This document shows positions 21,004-30,806 of a stretch of DNA of 64,000 bases, piece by piece. Where the stretch lies: the NCBI GenBank assembly GCA_036625225.1, contig JAZKUF010000001.1:1116001-1180000 (forward strand). The letters run 5' to 3'. How positions within the stretch are numbered: the stretch's first letter is position 1; the number at the start of each line of letters is the position of its first letter. Source of the DNA: Accumulibacter jenkinsii. Lineage in GTDB: Bacteria > Pseudomonadota > Gammaproteobacteria > Burkholderiales > Rhodocyclaceae. The position numbers and the translations under genes were made by a program. A model generated the notes under the pieces. It saw only the letters and a list, made by a program, of their open reading frames with translations, did no database searches and was not told where the DNA came from.

Positions 21004-22703
21004 CTGCGCGCCACCGCCCCTCCCCCATGGCAGCCGTTCAGCAGATCCCACTCGGGCTCGTACAAGGCCGTGCTTACATCGAGCAGGCCGAGCAGCGTGT
21101 GAAACAGGTGATCGTGGCTCGCGGGCCTCGCGGCGCGGCGCTGCAGGCAGTCCTCATCGATCCCCCGGTTGGCGCGCAGCCCGTCCGAGAACCACATCAG
21201 CATCGGTACGGTTTTCTGTTCCGCCGGTGCGATCGCATACGGCATGCCGTGCAGGAAGACGTTGTTCTCGCCCAATGATTCGCCGTGGTCAGAGACATAG
21301 ATCAGTGCCGAGTCGACCTGGTCGGCCTGCGCCTGCAGCCTGGCAATCAGGGTGGCGAGCACATGGTCGGTGTAGAGCAGCGCGTTGTCGAAGGCGTTCT
21401 CGATCTGCTCGCGGGAACAGTGATCGAGATCGTCGTCTGCACAGGCCGGCAGGAAGCGCGCGAACTCGGGCGGATAGCGGCGATAGTAGGATGGGCCATG
21501 GTTGCCCATCTGGTGGAGCACCAGCACCTGGGTGCCGCTGGCGCTGGCCAGCCGTTCATCGAGGCCATGCAGTAGTCCGGCGTCGAAGCAGCGCCCGTCG
21601 GCGCACAGCCCCTGAACGTTCAGTGAGGCCACCAAGTCCTGAGCCAGGCCGTCGCAGACCCCCTTGCAGCCCGACTGGTTGTCACGCCAGTGTACGCCCA
21701 CGCCGGCGCGCGCCAGGACATGCAGCAGGGATTCGCTGCCGCGAATCCGCGCCTCGTCGTAATCGTGCCGGCCGACCGGTGCGAACATGCACGGCAGCGA
21801 CACCTCGGTACTGGTGCCGCAACTCGTGGTCCTGGCGAAATTGATCACCGGCAGGCTGGCGAGTTGTGGCGTCGTCTGCCGCGCATACCCGCTGAGCCCC
21901 CAGTTGGCCGCCCGCGCCGTTTCGCCCACTACCAGCACGACGACCAGCGGCTTGCTGCGGGTCGTCCAGCCCGGACCAGGGGCGGCGTCGAGACCGATCG
22001 CCTGACGCGGCAGCGCAGCCCCACGCGCATCGGTCACCATCACGCTGGCCAGCGACCACAGGTAGTTGGCGGGCGTGATCAGGTAGCGCATTTCCTTGTG
22101 ATTGCGCATCAGCGACGAAAAGGGTTTGAAAACGACCATCAGCATCGCTGCGGCCACGGCGGCGGCGGCGAGCAGCAGCCCCAGGCGAAAGCCGAGGGCC
22201 CACAGCGGCGGCCGCCGGACGATTTCCACCCGCCACAGCAGGAGCAAGGGCAAGACCGCGTAGAGCAGCAATTGTCGCAGCAGTGGCCCGGAAAACAGCT
22301 CGCGAACCTCGCCGAAGTCGGTGTGCAGGACATTGCGCAGCATCGACGGATCAAGATAAATACCGTAGGTCTGCATGAAGTGCGAAGCGAGGACCGTGCT
22401 CACGATGAGCAGGGCCAGCGCCGGCTTGACCGTCCAGCGGTTAAGCAGCAGCGCCAGCAGGAAGAAATGGACCGCCACCAGCAGAACCCCCAGGGTGACC
22501 GAAAAACCCCAGGTCTGGACCGCGGACCCACTGCGCGCCTCGATTGCCGCAGCGAAGAATGCCCGGTTGGCCGTCAGCGCCCAGAAAACGCTGGCCGCCA
22601 GCAGCAATTGCTCGACGCTTGCCGGGACAGTGAAACGCTCGTTGCGGGCGGCGCTATCGCTGCGTGGCGCCGATGGGAAGGAAGATCGGTTCATGGCAAT
22701 CAT
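21000..22703 (-). CDS. eptA: Phosphoethanolamine transferase, EptA family
   Basis: A 567-residue enzyme that moves phosphoethanolamine from phosphatidylethanolamine to lipid A in the periplasm. Five N-terminal membrane helices (about 35-210) precede an alkaline-phosphatase-fold sulfatase domain. Seen are LVVGETARAANWGLSGY, the block TSCGTSTEVSLPCMF that includes the catalytic threonine (near residue 290), HQMGNHGPSYY and YVSDHGESLGENNVFLHGMP with metal ligands. Length is normal for the family. Such enzymes lower the negative charge of lipid A and can give polymyxin tolerance. An adjacent PmrA-like box may control it. Confidence 0.92.
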   Translation of the reverse strand: MIAMNRSSFPSAPRSDSAARNERFTVPASVEQLLLAASVFWALTANRAFFAAAIEARSGSAVQTWGFSVTLGVLLVAVHFFLLALLLNRWTVKPALALLIVSTVLASHFMQTYGIYLDPSMLRNVLHTDFGEVRELFSGPLLRQLLLYAVLPLLLLWRVEIVRRPPLWALGFRLGLLLAAAAVAAAMLMVVFKPFSSLMRNHKEMRYLITPANYLWSLASVMVTDARGAALPRQAIGLDAAPGPGWTTRSKPLVVVLVVGETARAANWGLSGYARQTTPQLASLPVINFARTTSCGTSTEVSLPCMFAPVGRHDYDEARIRGSESLLHVLARAGVGVHWRDNQSGCKGVCDGLAQDLVASLNVQGLCADGRCFDAGLLHGLDERLASASGTQVLVLHQMGNHGPSYYRRYPPEFARFLPACADDDLDHCSREQIENAFDNALLYTDHVLATLIARLQAQADQVDSALIYVSDHGESLGENNVFLHGMPYAIAPAEQKTVPMLMWFSDGLRANRGIDEDCLQRRAARPASHDHLFHTLLGLLDVSTALYEPEWDLLNGCHGGGAVARR

Positions 22704-22717
22704 CGTGCCCCCGGCGA

Positions 22718-22734
22718 CTTAAGCGATCCTGAAG
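22718..22734 (-). promoter_or_regulatory. PmrA/ColR-like box before eptA
   Basis: On the minus strand CTTCAG-GATCG-CTTAAG lies 14 nt before the eptA start codon. The PmrA consensus is a direct repeat of CTTAAG-like half-sites separated by 5 nt; here one half-site is exact and the other has one mismatch. The distance to the start codon is very short for a normal -10 and ribosome-binding site, which lowers confidence. Confidence 0.35.
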
Positions 22735-22882
22735 CGCTTTGTTCGATCCGGTCGCCCGTGCGCACGGCGGCGGCCGGCGCCTGCTCAAGATGGCGTGCAG
22801 CCGGGCCACGAAATTACGGCGCGGTCAGCGACGATGCGACGATCCCTAAAGATCCGCCGGCCTTGACAATGGCGGTGGAGGG

Positions 22883-23758
22883 TCAGCGCTGCCGACGCAG
22901 CGCGAGGCTCAGTCCCGACGCGCCGATGATCAGCATGCCGAAGATCGCCGGCAGATCGGGCAGTTGGTCGAAGATCAGCCAGCCGAGCAGGGCCGCCCAG
23001 ACGAGTTGAACGTAGAGCAGCGGCGAGAGCAGCGATGCCGGCGTTTCGGCGAAAGCGCGGATGAGCAGAAAGTGCCCGAGGCCGCCATAGATCCCCAGCG
23101 AGACGACCAGCAGGCCCTGGCCGACGGTCGGCAGGCGACCGTCCCAGAAGATCGGCACGGCCGGCGACATGACCAGGGTGCCGAAGAGCGCGGTGTGAAA
23201 CAGCAGCCGCAGCGGCGGCTCGCTGGCAACCAGCTTGCGCGTCAGGATCTGGTAGGCGGCGTAGCACAGCGCCGCCGCCAGCGCACAGGCGACGCCGACA
23301 GCGGCCAGCGAACCCCCAGGGCGCGCGATCAGGAGCACGCCGGCAAAACCGGCGACGGTCGCGAACCAGGTCCGCCGACCCACCTGCTCGCCGAGCAAGG
23401 GACCGGCCAAGAGCGCGACCAGCAAGGGTGCGACGAAGATCAGCGCCGTCGTCTCGGCGAGCGGCAGGGCGTACAGCGCGAATTGCCCGAGCAGGGTGAC
23501 GCCGGCCAGGGTGACGCCGCGCAGGGCCATCAGCCACGGTCGACCGGTGGCGACCAGGTGGCGACCCTGGCGCGGCAGGACCGTCGCCACCATGATCAGG
23601 AGATGCACGAGATAGCGCGCCCAGACCAGCAGCGGTACGGCGAGGAAAGCGCTCAGGTGCTTCGCCGTCGCGTCGAGCGCCGAGAAAAGGAACAGCGCAC
23701 CGAGGCACAGCAGCACCCCGCGCAGACGCAGCGAGGCCGGCGGCTGGCTAGAAGGCAC
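22883..23758 (-). CDS. EamA/DMT-family exporter
   Basis: A 291-residue inner-membrane protein with ten predicted helices in two EamA repeats (about 15-140 and 155-285). Typical blocks are ALFLFSALDATAKHLS, ALRGVTLAGVTLLGQFALYA, LAETTALIFVAPLLVALLAG and FAETPASLLSPLLYVQLVWA. Members of this family export metabolites such as amino acids; the substrate cannot be read from sequence. The GTG start at 23758 overlaps the nnr stop by 11 nt, so it is translated with nnr. Confidence 0.88.
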   Translation of the reverse strand: MPSSQPPASLRLRGVLLCLGALFLFSALDATAKHLSAFLAVPLLVWARYLVHLLIMVATVLPRQGRHLVATGRPWLMALRGVTLAGVTLLGQFALYALPLAETTALIFVAPLLVALLAGPLLGEQVGRRTWFATVAGFAGVLLIARPGGSLAAVGVACALAAALCYAAYQILTRKLVASEPPLRLLFHTALFGTLVMSPAVPIFWDGRLPTVGQGLLVVSLGIYGGLGHFLLIRAFAETPASLLSPLLYVQLVWAALLGWLIFDQLPDLPAIFGMLIIGASGLSLALRRQR

Positions 23759-25256
23759 GCGCCAGCCAGCGGTTGAGGCAGGCGCGCGCGCTGTCGATCA
23801 GTTCGCCGGCGGCCAGTCCGACCGGACCACAGCCGGCGGCGACGAGTTCGTCGGCGGCCATGCCGTGCAGGTGAACCGCCGCGAGCAATGCTTCGAGCGC
23901 CGGCCACCCCTGTGCCAGCAGCGCGATGACGAAGCCGCTGAGGACGTCGCCGGTGCCGGCGGTCGCCAGGCCAGGATTGCCGGTGGTATTGACGAAGCAG
24001 CGCCCGTCGGGCGTCGCGACGACGCTGCCGCAACCCTTGAGGAGCACCACGGCCTGGTAACGCGCTGCCAGCTGCTGCGCCGCGGCAGCGCGATCGGCCT
24101 GGACCTGCGCGGTATCGATGCCGAGCAGACGGGCCGCCTCGGTCGGATGCGGCGTCAGCAGGGTCGCTGCCCGACGGCTGCCGCGTTCGGCGACGGCCTG
24201 CTGCAGGCGGGGGTCGCCGGCCATCGAGTTGAGCGCGTCGGCATCGAGCAGCAAGGGGATGTCGAGCGCGCACGAGCGCTCGAGCAGCACGCGGGCTTCG
24301 TCGCTGCCGCCCATTCCCGGCCCACAGGCGAGCGCACCGAGACCGGCGGCGAGCAGTGCATCGGGTTGACGCAGCATCAGTTCCGGTTGCAGGAGGTCGA
24401 TCGTCGGCGCCTGGCGGTCGAGCAGGCCGAGGTAGACGCGGCCGCTCCCGAGCCGCAACGCGGCGCGTCCAGCCAGGAAGACGGCGCCGACCATGCTGCT
24501 CGCGCCACCGAGAATGCCGGCGCTGCCGTGCGTGCCCTTGTGGCTGTTGCGGTTGCGCGGACGCAGACAGGCAACGAAGAGGTCGCGACCGATGGTCCGC
24601 GCAGCCGGTGCGAGCAGCATCTCGGCATCGAGGTCGAGCGCGGCCACCGAGATCGCGCCGCAGTAATCCGGACCATCGCCGGTGTACAGGCCGGGCTTGC
24701 CGGCGATGAAGGTGATCGTGTGACTGGCGCGGATGCTCTCGCCGCGAAGATTGCCGGTGTCAGCGTCGAGGCCACTCGGACAGTCGAGGGCGAGCAGCGG
24801 ACAACGGTCGCGGGCGGCGAGCGCATTGGTGGCCAGCACGAGTTCGCCATAGGGGCCGCTGAGCGGACGCTGCAGACCGATGCCGAAGAGACCGTCGACG
24901 ATCAGCGCCCAGCGCGGTCCCGACGGGACACGATCGACGACGCTGCCGCCCTCGTCGATGAAACGCCGATAAGCGGCGGCAGCGTCCCTCGGCAGACGAC
25001 CGGCGTCGCCGAGGAAAACGACACTGACCGCAAAGCGCCGCTGGCGCAGCAGGCGAGCGGCGACGAAGGCATCGCCGCCATTGTTGCCCGGACCGGCAAG
25101 GATCAGCAGCGACGCGTCACGCCGGCTCAGCGAACACGCGAGGTCGGCGGCGGCCAGACCGGCGCGTTGCATCAAAGGCTGCTCGGCGGCCAGCGTCTCG
25201 ATGCGGCGCAGTTCGGCCGCGCGATAAAGCGGTTCTGATCGATGGTCGGTCTGCAT
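23748..25256 (-). CDS. nnr: Bifunctional NAD(P)H-hydrate repair enzyme Nnr
   Basis: A 502-residue fusion of NAD(P)HX epimerase (YjeF N-terminal domain) and ADP-dependent NAD(P)HX dehydratase. The first half has AGPGNNGGDAFVAARLL. The second half has KGTHGSAGILGGASSMVGAV, LTPHPTEAARLLG and NTTGNPGLATAGTGDVLSGF, the nucleotide-binding block. The enzyme repairs hydrated nicotinamide cofactors. ATG at 25256 follows GAAGGAAG; the frame reaches 25301 but lacks family residues there. Confidence 0.95.
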   Translation of the reverse strand: MQTDHRSEPLYRAAELRRIETLAAEQPLMQRAGLAAADLACSLSRRDASLLILAGPGNNGGDAFVAARLLRQRRFAVSVVFLGDAGRLPRDAAAAYRRFIDEGGSVVDRVPSGPRWALIVDGLFGIGLQRPLSGPYGELVLATNALAARDRCPLLALDCPSGLDADTGNLRGESIRASHTITFIAGKPGLYTGDGPDYCGAISVAALDLDAEMLLAPAARTIGRDLFVACLRPRNRNSHKGTHGSAGILGGASSMVGAVFLAGRAALRLGSGRVYLGLLDRQAPTIDLLQPELMLRQPDALLAAGLGALACGPGMGGSDEARVLLERSCALDIPLLLDADALNSMAGDPRLQQAVAERGSRRAATLLTPHPTEAARLLGIDTAQVQADRAAAAQQLAARYQAVVLLKGCGSVVATPDGRCFVNTTGNPGLATAGTGDVLSGFVIALLAQGWPALEALLAAVHLHGMAADELVAAGCGPVGLAAGELIDSARACLNRWLARAF

Positions 25257-25459
25257 GGTCGCTTCCTTCGCTGAATGAGTCGAAAATCTGCCGCCCGGCA
25301 AGCCCCGTCTGGCAGTCGATGCCGGCGGTCGCGGCGACCTCGCCGCCCTCTTCAGGGGACCTCCCGTGCCGATTCTAGCCCAGTCGGGGGCTGGCGGTCA
25401 GCCTTGCGGCCGGCGAAGCGGCGAAGCAGTATTTGGCCGGTCGTCCCGGCCGGCTCGGC

Positions 25460-25465
25460 TATAAT
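25460..25465 (+). promoter_or_regulatory. Probable -10 box of purL
   Basis: A perfect TATAAT lies 35 nt upstream of the purL ATG. The best upstream partner, TTGGCC at 25433, has an over-long 21-nt spacer, so the -35 is uncertain. No purine-operator or riboswitch structure was recognised in this short leader. Confidence 0.5.
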
Positions 25466-25500
25466 CCTGCGTTCTTTCTTCACCGCCCCTGCAGCCCGCC

Positions 25501-28500
25501 ATGGCCGACATCCTCTTCCTCCGCGGTGCCCCCGCCTTTTCGTCTTTCCGCCTGCAGGGCCTGCAGCAACGCCTGGCGAATGGTCTGCCGGGGGTGCGCC
25601 TCAGTACCGCCGAGTACTGGCACTTCGTCGCCCTCTATTCGCCGCTCGCCGAAGGCGAGCGGCGAATGCTCGCAACCCTGCTCGAAGAACGACCGGTCGA
25701 CGGCCATGTCAGCGGCGATCTGTTCCTCGTCACGCCACGCATCGGGACCATCTCGCCGTGGTCGTCGAAAGCGACCGACATCGCCCACAACAGCGGCCTG
25801 CAGGCGATCGAGCGGATCGAGCGCGGCATCGCCTACCGCATCGACGGCGGCCGCCGCAAGCTCCTGCCGGCAACCCGGGAAGGCGTCGCCGCCCTGCTCC
25901 ATGATCGCATGCTGGAAACCGTCCTCGACGACTTCGCGCAGACCAGCGACCTCTTTCGCCACGTCGCGCCGCAGCCGCTCACCCTGATCGACCTCCTGGC
26001 CGGCGGCCGGGACGCTCTCGTTGAAGCCAACGCGCGGCTCGGCCTCGCGCTGTCGGACGACGAACTCGATTACCTGGTCGAGATCTTTCTCGCCGCCCGG
26101 CGAAATCCGACCGATGTCGAGCTGACGATGTTCGCGCAGGCCAATTCCGAACACTGTCGTCACAAAATCTTCAACGCCTCCTGGGTCCTCGACGGCGAGA
26201 GGCGCAACGAAACGCTGTTCGGCATGATCCGCGAAACGCACGCCGCGCACCCGGCCGGGACCGTCGTCGCCTATGCCGACAATTCCTCGATCATCGAGGG
26301 CGCCGAAGTGCCGCGCTTTTACCCCGGCGCCGATGGCCAGTATGCCTACCGGGACGAACCGACGCACATCCTGGCCAAGGTCGAAACGCACAACCATCCG
26401 ACCGCCATCTCGCCTTTCCCGGGAGCGGCCACCGGCGCCGGCGGCGAGATCCGTGATGAAGGCGCGACCGGTCGCGGCTCGAAGCCGAAAGCCGGACTGT
26501 GCGGTTTTTCGGTCTCCAACCTCGACATTCCGGCCGCCCGACAGCCCTGGGAGCGCCCCACCACCCCCTACGGCCGCCCGGCGCGCATCGCTTCGCCGCT
26601 GTCGATCATGCTCGAAGGACCGATCGGCGCGGCTGCCTTCAACAACGAGTTCGGCCGCCCGAATCTCGCAGGTTATTTCCGCACCTACGAGCAGTTCACC
26701 GGCGACGGCGCCGACCGGCTCGTGCGTGGCTATCACAAACCGATCATGCTCGCCGGCGGCGTCGGCAACATCGCCGCCAGCCAGTCCTTCAAGGCCGGGA
26801 CGCTGGCGCCGGGAACGCTGCTCGTGCAGATCGGCGGCCCGGGAATGCTGATCGGCCTCGGCGGCGGCGCCGCAAGCTCGATGGCCACCGGCAGCAACAG
26901 TGCGGATCTCGACTTCGCTTCGGTGCAGCGCGGCAACCCCGAGATCCAGCGCCGCGCCCAGGAAGTCATCGACCGTTGCTGGCAGATGGGCGCCCCCGCG
27001 GGCGACGGCGCCGCCCGCGGCGACGGCAATCCGATCCTCTCGGTGCATGACGTCGGTGCCGGCGGCATCTCGAATGCCCTGCCCGAACTCGCGCACGGTG
27101 CCGGCAGCGGCGCGCACTTCGAACTGCGCGCGGTGCCGAGCGAGGAAACCGGCATGTCGCCGGCCGAGATCTGGTGCAACGAAGCGCAGGAACGCTACGT
27201 GCTGGCGATTGCGCCCGACCGCCTGGACGAATTCGCGGCCATCTGCGCGCGCGAACGCTGCCCGTTCGCCGTCGTCGGCGTCACCACCGCCGAGCGCCGG
27301 CTGCGGGTCAGCGACCGTCATTTCGCCAACCAGCCGGTCGATCTCGACCTCGACGCGCTGCTCGGCCGCCCACCGCGCATGACCCGCACGGCGACCCGTC
27401 TGCCGCCGCGACCGCTACCCTTCGACGCGACTTCGGTCGACCTCAAGGAAGCCGCTTACCGCGTCCTGCGGCTGCCGGCGGTGGCCGACAAAACTTTCCT
27501 GATCAGCATCGGCGACCGCACCGTCGGTGGCCTGACCGCGCGCGACCAGATGGTCGGCCCCTGGCAGGTACCCTGCGCCGACGTCGCGGTGACCCTGATG
27601 GCGTTTCATGGCTACCTCGGAGAGGCCTTCGCGGTCGGCGAACGCGCGCCGCTGGCGGTGCTCGACGCGCCGGCGTCCGGCCGCATCGCCGTCGGCGAAG
27701 CGCTGACCAACCTCGTCGCGGCCGACATCGCGACCCTCGGCGAGGTCAAGCTGTCGGCCAACTGGATGGCTGCCGCCGGTTCCCCCGGCGAGGATGCGTG
27801 TCTTTTCGACACCGTGCGCGCGGTATCCGACTTCTGCCAGACGATTGGCGTCGCCATCCCGGTCGGCAAGGATTCGCTGTCGATGCGCACCCTTTGGCAG
27901 GACGGCGCCGGTGACCAGAAAGCGGTGGTTTCGCCGCTGTCACTGATCGTCACCGGTTTCGCGCGCGTCCAGGATGCGCGGCGGACACTGACGCCGCAAC
28001 TGGTGCTCGATGCCGGCGAAAGCGACCTCCTGCTGATCGACCTCGGTGGCGGCCGCAATCGCCTCGGTGGCTCGGCGCTGGCCCAGGTGTATGCGGCAAC
28101 CGGCAACGACGTCCCCGATGTCGACGATCCGGCGCGCCTGGTGGCCTTCTTCGGCGCCATCCGCCAGCTCGCTGCCGACGATCTGCTGCTCGCTTATCAC
28201 GACCGCGCCGACGGCGGGCTGTTCGCAAGCGTCTGCGAAATGGCTTTTGCCGCCCACTGCGGCGTGTCGATCGACACCGACGGTCTCTGCTACGACCCGC
28301 TCGCCAATGACGTCGACGGCAACGAGAAACGCCCCGACCTGATGCGCGGCCGTTCGTTCGAAATGCTCATGCGCGCGCTGTTCTGCGAGGAACTCGGCGC
28401 CGTCGTGCAGATTCGCCGCAGCGACCGCAGCCGGGTGATGACCGTCCTGCGCGCCGCCGGACTCGGCGCCTGCGCGCAGTTCATCGGGGCGCCCAACCCC

Positions 28501-29508
28501 TGGGACCAGATCCGCATCATCCGCAACGCCCGCGCGGCGTTCAGTGAAAAGCGCATCGATCTGCAACGCGCCTGGTCGGAAACCAGCTTCCAGCTGCAGC
28601 GACTGCGCGACCACCCGGAATGTGCCGAACAGGAATACGACCGCATCCTCGATGCCGGCGACCCGGGCCTGTCGGTCAGCCTGAGCTTCGATCCGGCCGA
28701 CGATGTCGCGGCGCCGTTCATCAACTGCGGTGCCCGGCCACGCATGGCGATCCTGCGCGAACAGGGGGTCAACGGACAGGTCGAAATGGCGGCGGCTTTC
28801 GAGCGCGCCGGTTTTGCCGCCATCGACGTGCACATGAGCGACATTCTCGCCGGCCGCGTCGACCTCGCCGATTTCAAGGGGGTCGTCGCCTGCGGCGGTT
28901 TTTCCTACGGCGACGTGCTCGGCGCCGGCCAGGGCTGGGCCAATACCATCCTCTTCAATGAACGCGCGAGCGAAGGTTTCTCGGCCTTCTTCGCGCGCCC
29001 CGACACCTTTGCCCTCGGCGTCTGCAACGGCTGCCAGATGATGAGCGTGCTCAAGGACATGATCCCCGGCGCCGAGGCCTGGCCGCGTTTCGAGCGCAAC
29101 CGCGTCGAGCAGTTCGAAGCCCGTTTTTCGCTCGTCGAACTGCCCCCTTCGCCGTCGATCCTGTTCGCCGGGATGACTGGCAGTCGGCTACCGGTGGTCG
29201 TTTCGCACGGCGAGGGACGCGCCGTTTTCGCCTCGCCCGAACAACAGGCCAGCGCCCTGGTGGCGATGCGCTACCTCGACCACAGCGGCCAGCCGACCGA
29301 ACTCTACCCCTGCAACCCGAACGGTTCGCCGGCCGGCGTTACCGGCTTCACGACGGCTGACGGCCGTTTCTCGATCATGATGCCGCATCCCGAGCGGGTC
29401 TTCCGCAGCGTCCAGATGTCCTGGCACCCGGCCGACTGGCCGACGCGCGGCTGGCACGATTCCCCCTGGCTGCGGCTGTTCCGCAACGCGCGCCGCTGGG
29501 TCGGATAG
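25501..29508 (+). CDS. purL: Phosphoribosylformylglycinamidine synthase PurL
   Basis: Large single-chain FGAM synthase of 1335 residues, the fourth step of purine synthesis (FGAR + glutamine + ATP to FGAM). The order is an N-terminal PurS-like domain, linker, two AIRS-type ATP-binding halves (KVETHNHPTAISPFPGAATG, GDGNPILSVHDVGAGG) and a C-terminal class-I glutamine amidotransferase with catalytic Cys in GVCNGCQMM and His in PHPERVF. It stands alone with its own promoter and is convergent with the parvulin gene. Confidence 0.97.
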   Translation: MADILFLRGAPAFSSFRLQGLQQRLANGLPGVRLSTAEYWHFVALYSPLAEGERRMLATLLEERPVDGHVSGDLFLVTPRIGTISPWSSKATDIAHNSGLQAIERIERGIAYRIDGGRRKLLPATREGVAALLHDRMLETVLDDFAQTSDLFRHVAPQPLTLIDLLAGGRDALVEANARLGLALSDDELDYLVEIFLAARRNPTDVELTMFAQANSEHCRHKIFNASWVLDGERRNETLFGMIRETHAAHPAGTVVAYADNSSIIEGAEVPRFYPGADGQYAYRDEPTHILAKVETHNHPTAISPFPGAATGAGGEIRDEGATGRGSKPKAGLCGFSVSNLDIPAARQPWERPTTPYGRPARIASPLSIMLEGPIGAAAFNNEFGRPNLAGYFRTYEQFTGDGADRLVRGYHKPIMLAGGVGNIAASQSFKAGTLAPGTLLVQIGGPGMLIGLGGGAASSMATGSNSADLDFASVQRGNPEIQRRAQEVIDRCWQMGAPAGDGAARGDGNPILSVHDVGAGGISNALPELAHGAGSGAHFELRAVPSEETGMSPAEIWCNEAQERYVLAIAPDRLDEFAAICARERCPFAVVGVTTAERRLRVSDRHFANQPVDLDLDALLGRPPRMTRTATRLPPRPLPFDATSVDLKEAAYRVLRLPAVADKTFLISIGDRTVGGLTARDQMVGPWQVPCADVAVTLMAFHGYLGEAFAVGERAPLAVLDAPASGRIAVGEALTNLVAADIATLGEVKLSANWMAAAGSPGEDACLFDTVRAVSDFCQTIGVAIPVGKDSLSMRTLWQDGAGDQKAVVSPLSLIVTGFARVQDARRTLTPQLVLDAGESDLLLIDLGGGRNRLGGSALAQVYAATGNDVPDVDDPARLVAFFGAIRQLAADDLLLAYHDRADGGLFASVCEMAFAAHCGVSIDTDGLCYDPLANDVDGNEKRPDLMRGRSFEMLMRALFCEELGAVVQIRRSDRSRVMTVLRAAGLGACAQFIGAPNPWDQIRIIRNARAAFSEKRIDLQRAWSETSFQLQRLRDHPECAEQEYDRILDAGDPGLSVSLSFDPADDVAAPFINCGARPRMAILREQGVNGQVEMAAAFERAGFAAIDVHMSDILAGRVDLADFKGVVACGGFSYGDVLGAGQGWANTILFNERASEGFSAFFARPDTFALGVCNGCQMMSVLKDMIPGAEAWPRFERNRVEQFEARFSLVELPPSPSILFAGMTGSRLPVVVSHGEGRAVFASPEQQASALVAMRYLDHSGQPTELYPCNPNGSPAGVTGFTTADGRFSIMMPHPERVFRSVQMSWHPADWPTRGWHDSPWLRLFRNARRWVG

Positions 29509-29527
29509 GCGCGGCATAGGCGGCATA

Positions 29528-29543
29528 GGCGGTCGCGACCGCC
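29528..29543. terminator. Perfect 16-bp palindrome between convergent genes
   Basis: GGCGGTCGCGACCGCC is perfectly self-complementary. It sits in the 46-bp gap between the purL stop and the parvulin stop, after two copies of GCGGCATAG. Its place between convergent genes fits a bidirectional transcription end, but there is no U-tract on either side. Confidence 0.4.
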
Positions 29544-29554
29544 GGCGGGGAAGC

Positions 29555-30349
29555 TTACTGGATCTTCGCCTTGGCACGCAGGTCGGTGACGAACTTCTGA
29601 ATCTGTTCCTGTTGCAGGCGCTGGGCAATCTGCTGCTTGACCTGGTCGAAAGGCGGCGGCGTCAGCGGGCGGCTGTCCTCGAGCAGAATCACGTGATAAC
29701 CGAAGTCGGTCCTGACCGGCGTTTCGGTGTACTTGCCCTTGCCGAGGCCCGTGACGGCATCGCCAAAGGGCTTGACGTAGCTCGCCGTGCTGCTCCAGCC
29801 GAGGTCACCGCCCTTGTCCCGCGAACCGGGATCCTTGGATTGCTTGGCCAGTTCATCGAACTTGGCTCCCTTCTTCAGGCTGGAGATGATCGTCCGGGCG
29901 TCGTCTTCCTTTTCGACCAGGATGTGGCGTACCTTGTACTCGGTGCTGCCCATCTGGCTTTTCATCCGGTCGTAGGCCGCCTTGACCTGCTCGTCGCTGA
30001 TCGGATGCTTCTTGACGTAATCCTGGACGAAAGCCCGGATGAAGATTGCCTGCCGGGCCAGGTCGGCCTGTGCAGCGACGTTGGGTTTCTTGTCGAGCCC
30101 CATCTTCTTGGCTTCCTGGAGCAGCAGTTCACGACGGATCAGCTCTTCGCGCACCGCGTTCTTCAGTTCCGGGCTGTCCGGAGCGCCCTGGGCTTCCTGC
30201 TCGGCGACAAAAGCGTTGGCAACGGTCTGGGAAATGGGGACCCCGTTTACGGTGGCAACGGCCCCGCTGGCGGCTTTCTGGGCAGCCACCGGGAGCGAGA
30301 TCAGCGTGCCGAGCAGCAGTGCGGTGGCCAGTTTGGAGAGTTTGAACAT
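29555..30349 (-). CDS. Periplasmic parvulin-type peptidyl-prolyl isomerase
   Basis: A 264-residue exported foldase. The signal peptide (KLATALLLGTLISLPVAAQ) is followed by an N-terminal chaperone-like region (about 30-135) and a PpiC/rotamase domain (about 140-235). That domain contains VRHILVEKEDDARTIISSLK, GAKFDELAKQSKDPGS, GGDLGW and TDFGYHVILL. It resembles PpiD/SurA/PrsA-like single-domain isomerases and should assist folding of exported proteins. It lies upstream of no other gene in its orientation and has its own spacer of about 145 bp on the bolA side. Confidence 0.92.
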   Translation of the reverse strand: MFKLSKLATALLLGTLISLPVAAQKAASGAVATVNGVPISQTVANAFVAEQEAQGAPDSPELKNAVREELIRRELLLQEAKKMGLDKKPNVAAQADLARQAIFIRAFVQDYVKKHPISDEQVKAAYDRMKSQMGSTEYKVRHILVEKEDDARTIISSLKKGAKFDELAKQSKDPGSRDKGGDLGWSSTASYVKPFGDAVTGLGKGKYTETPVRTDFGYHVILLEDSRPLTPPPFDQVKQQIAQRLQQEQIQKFVTDLRAKAKIQ

Positions 30350-30494
30350 GTCTGATTTTCCTTCTGTTGGGATGGGTTTGGGTCAAGGGGAAAGCGGCGA
30401 AGCGTCTCTCCGGCGCCGATCGAAAAGGGGGCACGGCGGGAAACGGTGATGGGCTTCATCATCGGCGAAGACGGTAGACAGACGTCCGCCTGGG

Positions 30495-30806
30495 TCAGGA
30501 AGCAGCCGCAAGCGGCGATGAAGTCTCCGCCGGTGCCAGCGCCTGGATGCTCAGCGCGTGAATGCGGTTGCGCATCAGATCGCCGAGCGCGCCGTGCACC
30601 AGGCGGTGACGTACCAGCCGCGGCTGACCGGAAAAAACGGCGGCGACGATCAGCAGCTGATAGTGTCCGCCACCACCCGCGGCGCCGGCGTGGCCGGCGT
30701 GCAGCGCCGATTGGTCGAGGATTTCCAGGCGGCTCGGTGTGAGGACCGCGAGGCGCTCCGCAATCAGCGTGGCGACGTCTGCCGCAGCAGCGTTCGCCTC
30801 GCTCAC
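30495..30806 (-). CDS. BolA family protein
   Basis: A 103-residue BolA-like protein. The KH-like fold region includes GGGGHYQLLIVAAVFSGQPR, LVRHRLVHGALGDLM and IHALSIQALAP, all typical of BolA. BolA proteins work with monothiol glutaredoxins in iron-sulfur cluster trafficking and can bind DNA. The GTG start at 30806 overlaps the yciI stop (GTGA). The gene is last in the yciB-yciI-bolA unit, which is common in betaproteobacteria. Confidence 0.92.
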   Translation of the reverse strand: MSEANAAAADVATLIAERLAVLTPSRLEILDQSALHAGHAGAAGGGGHYQLLIVAAVFSGQPRLVRHRLVHGALGDLMRNRIHALSIQALAPAETSSPLAAAS

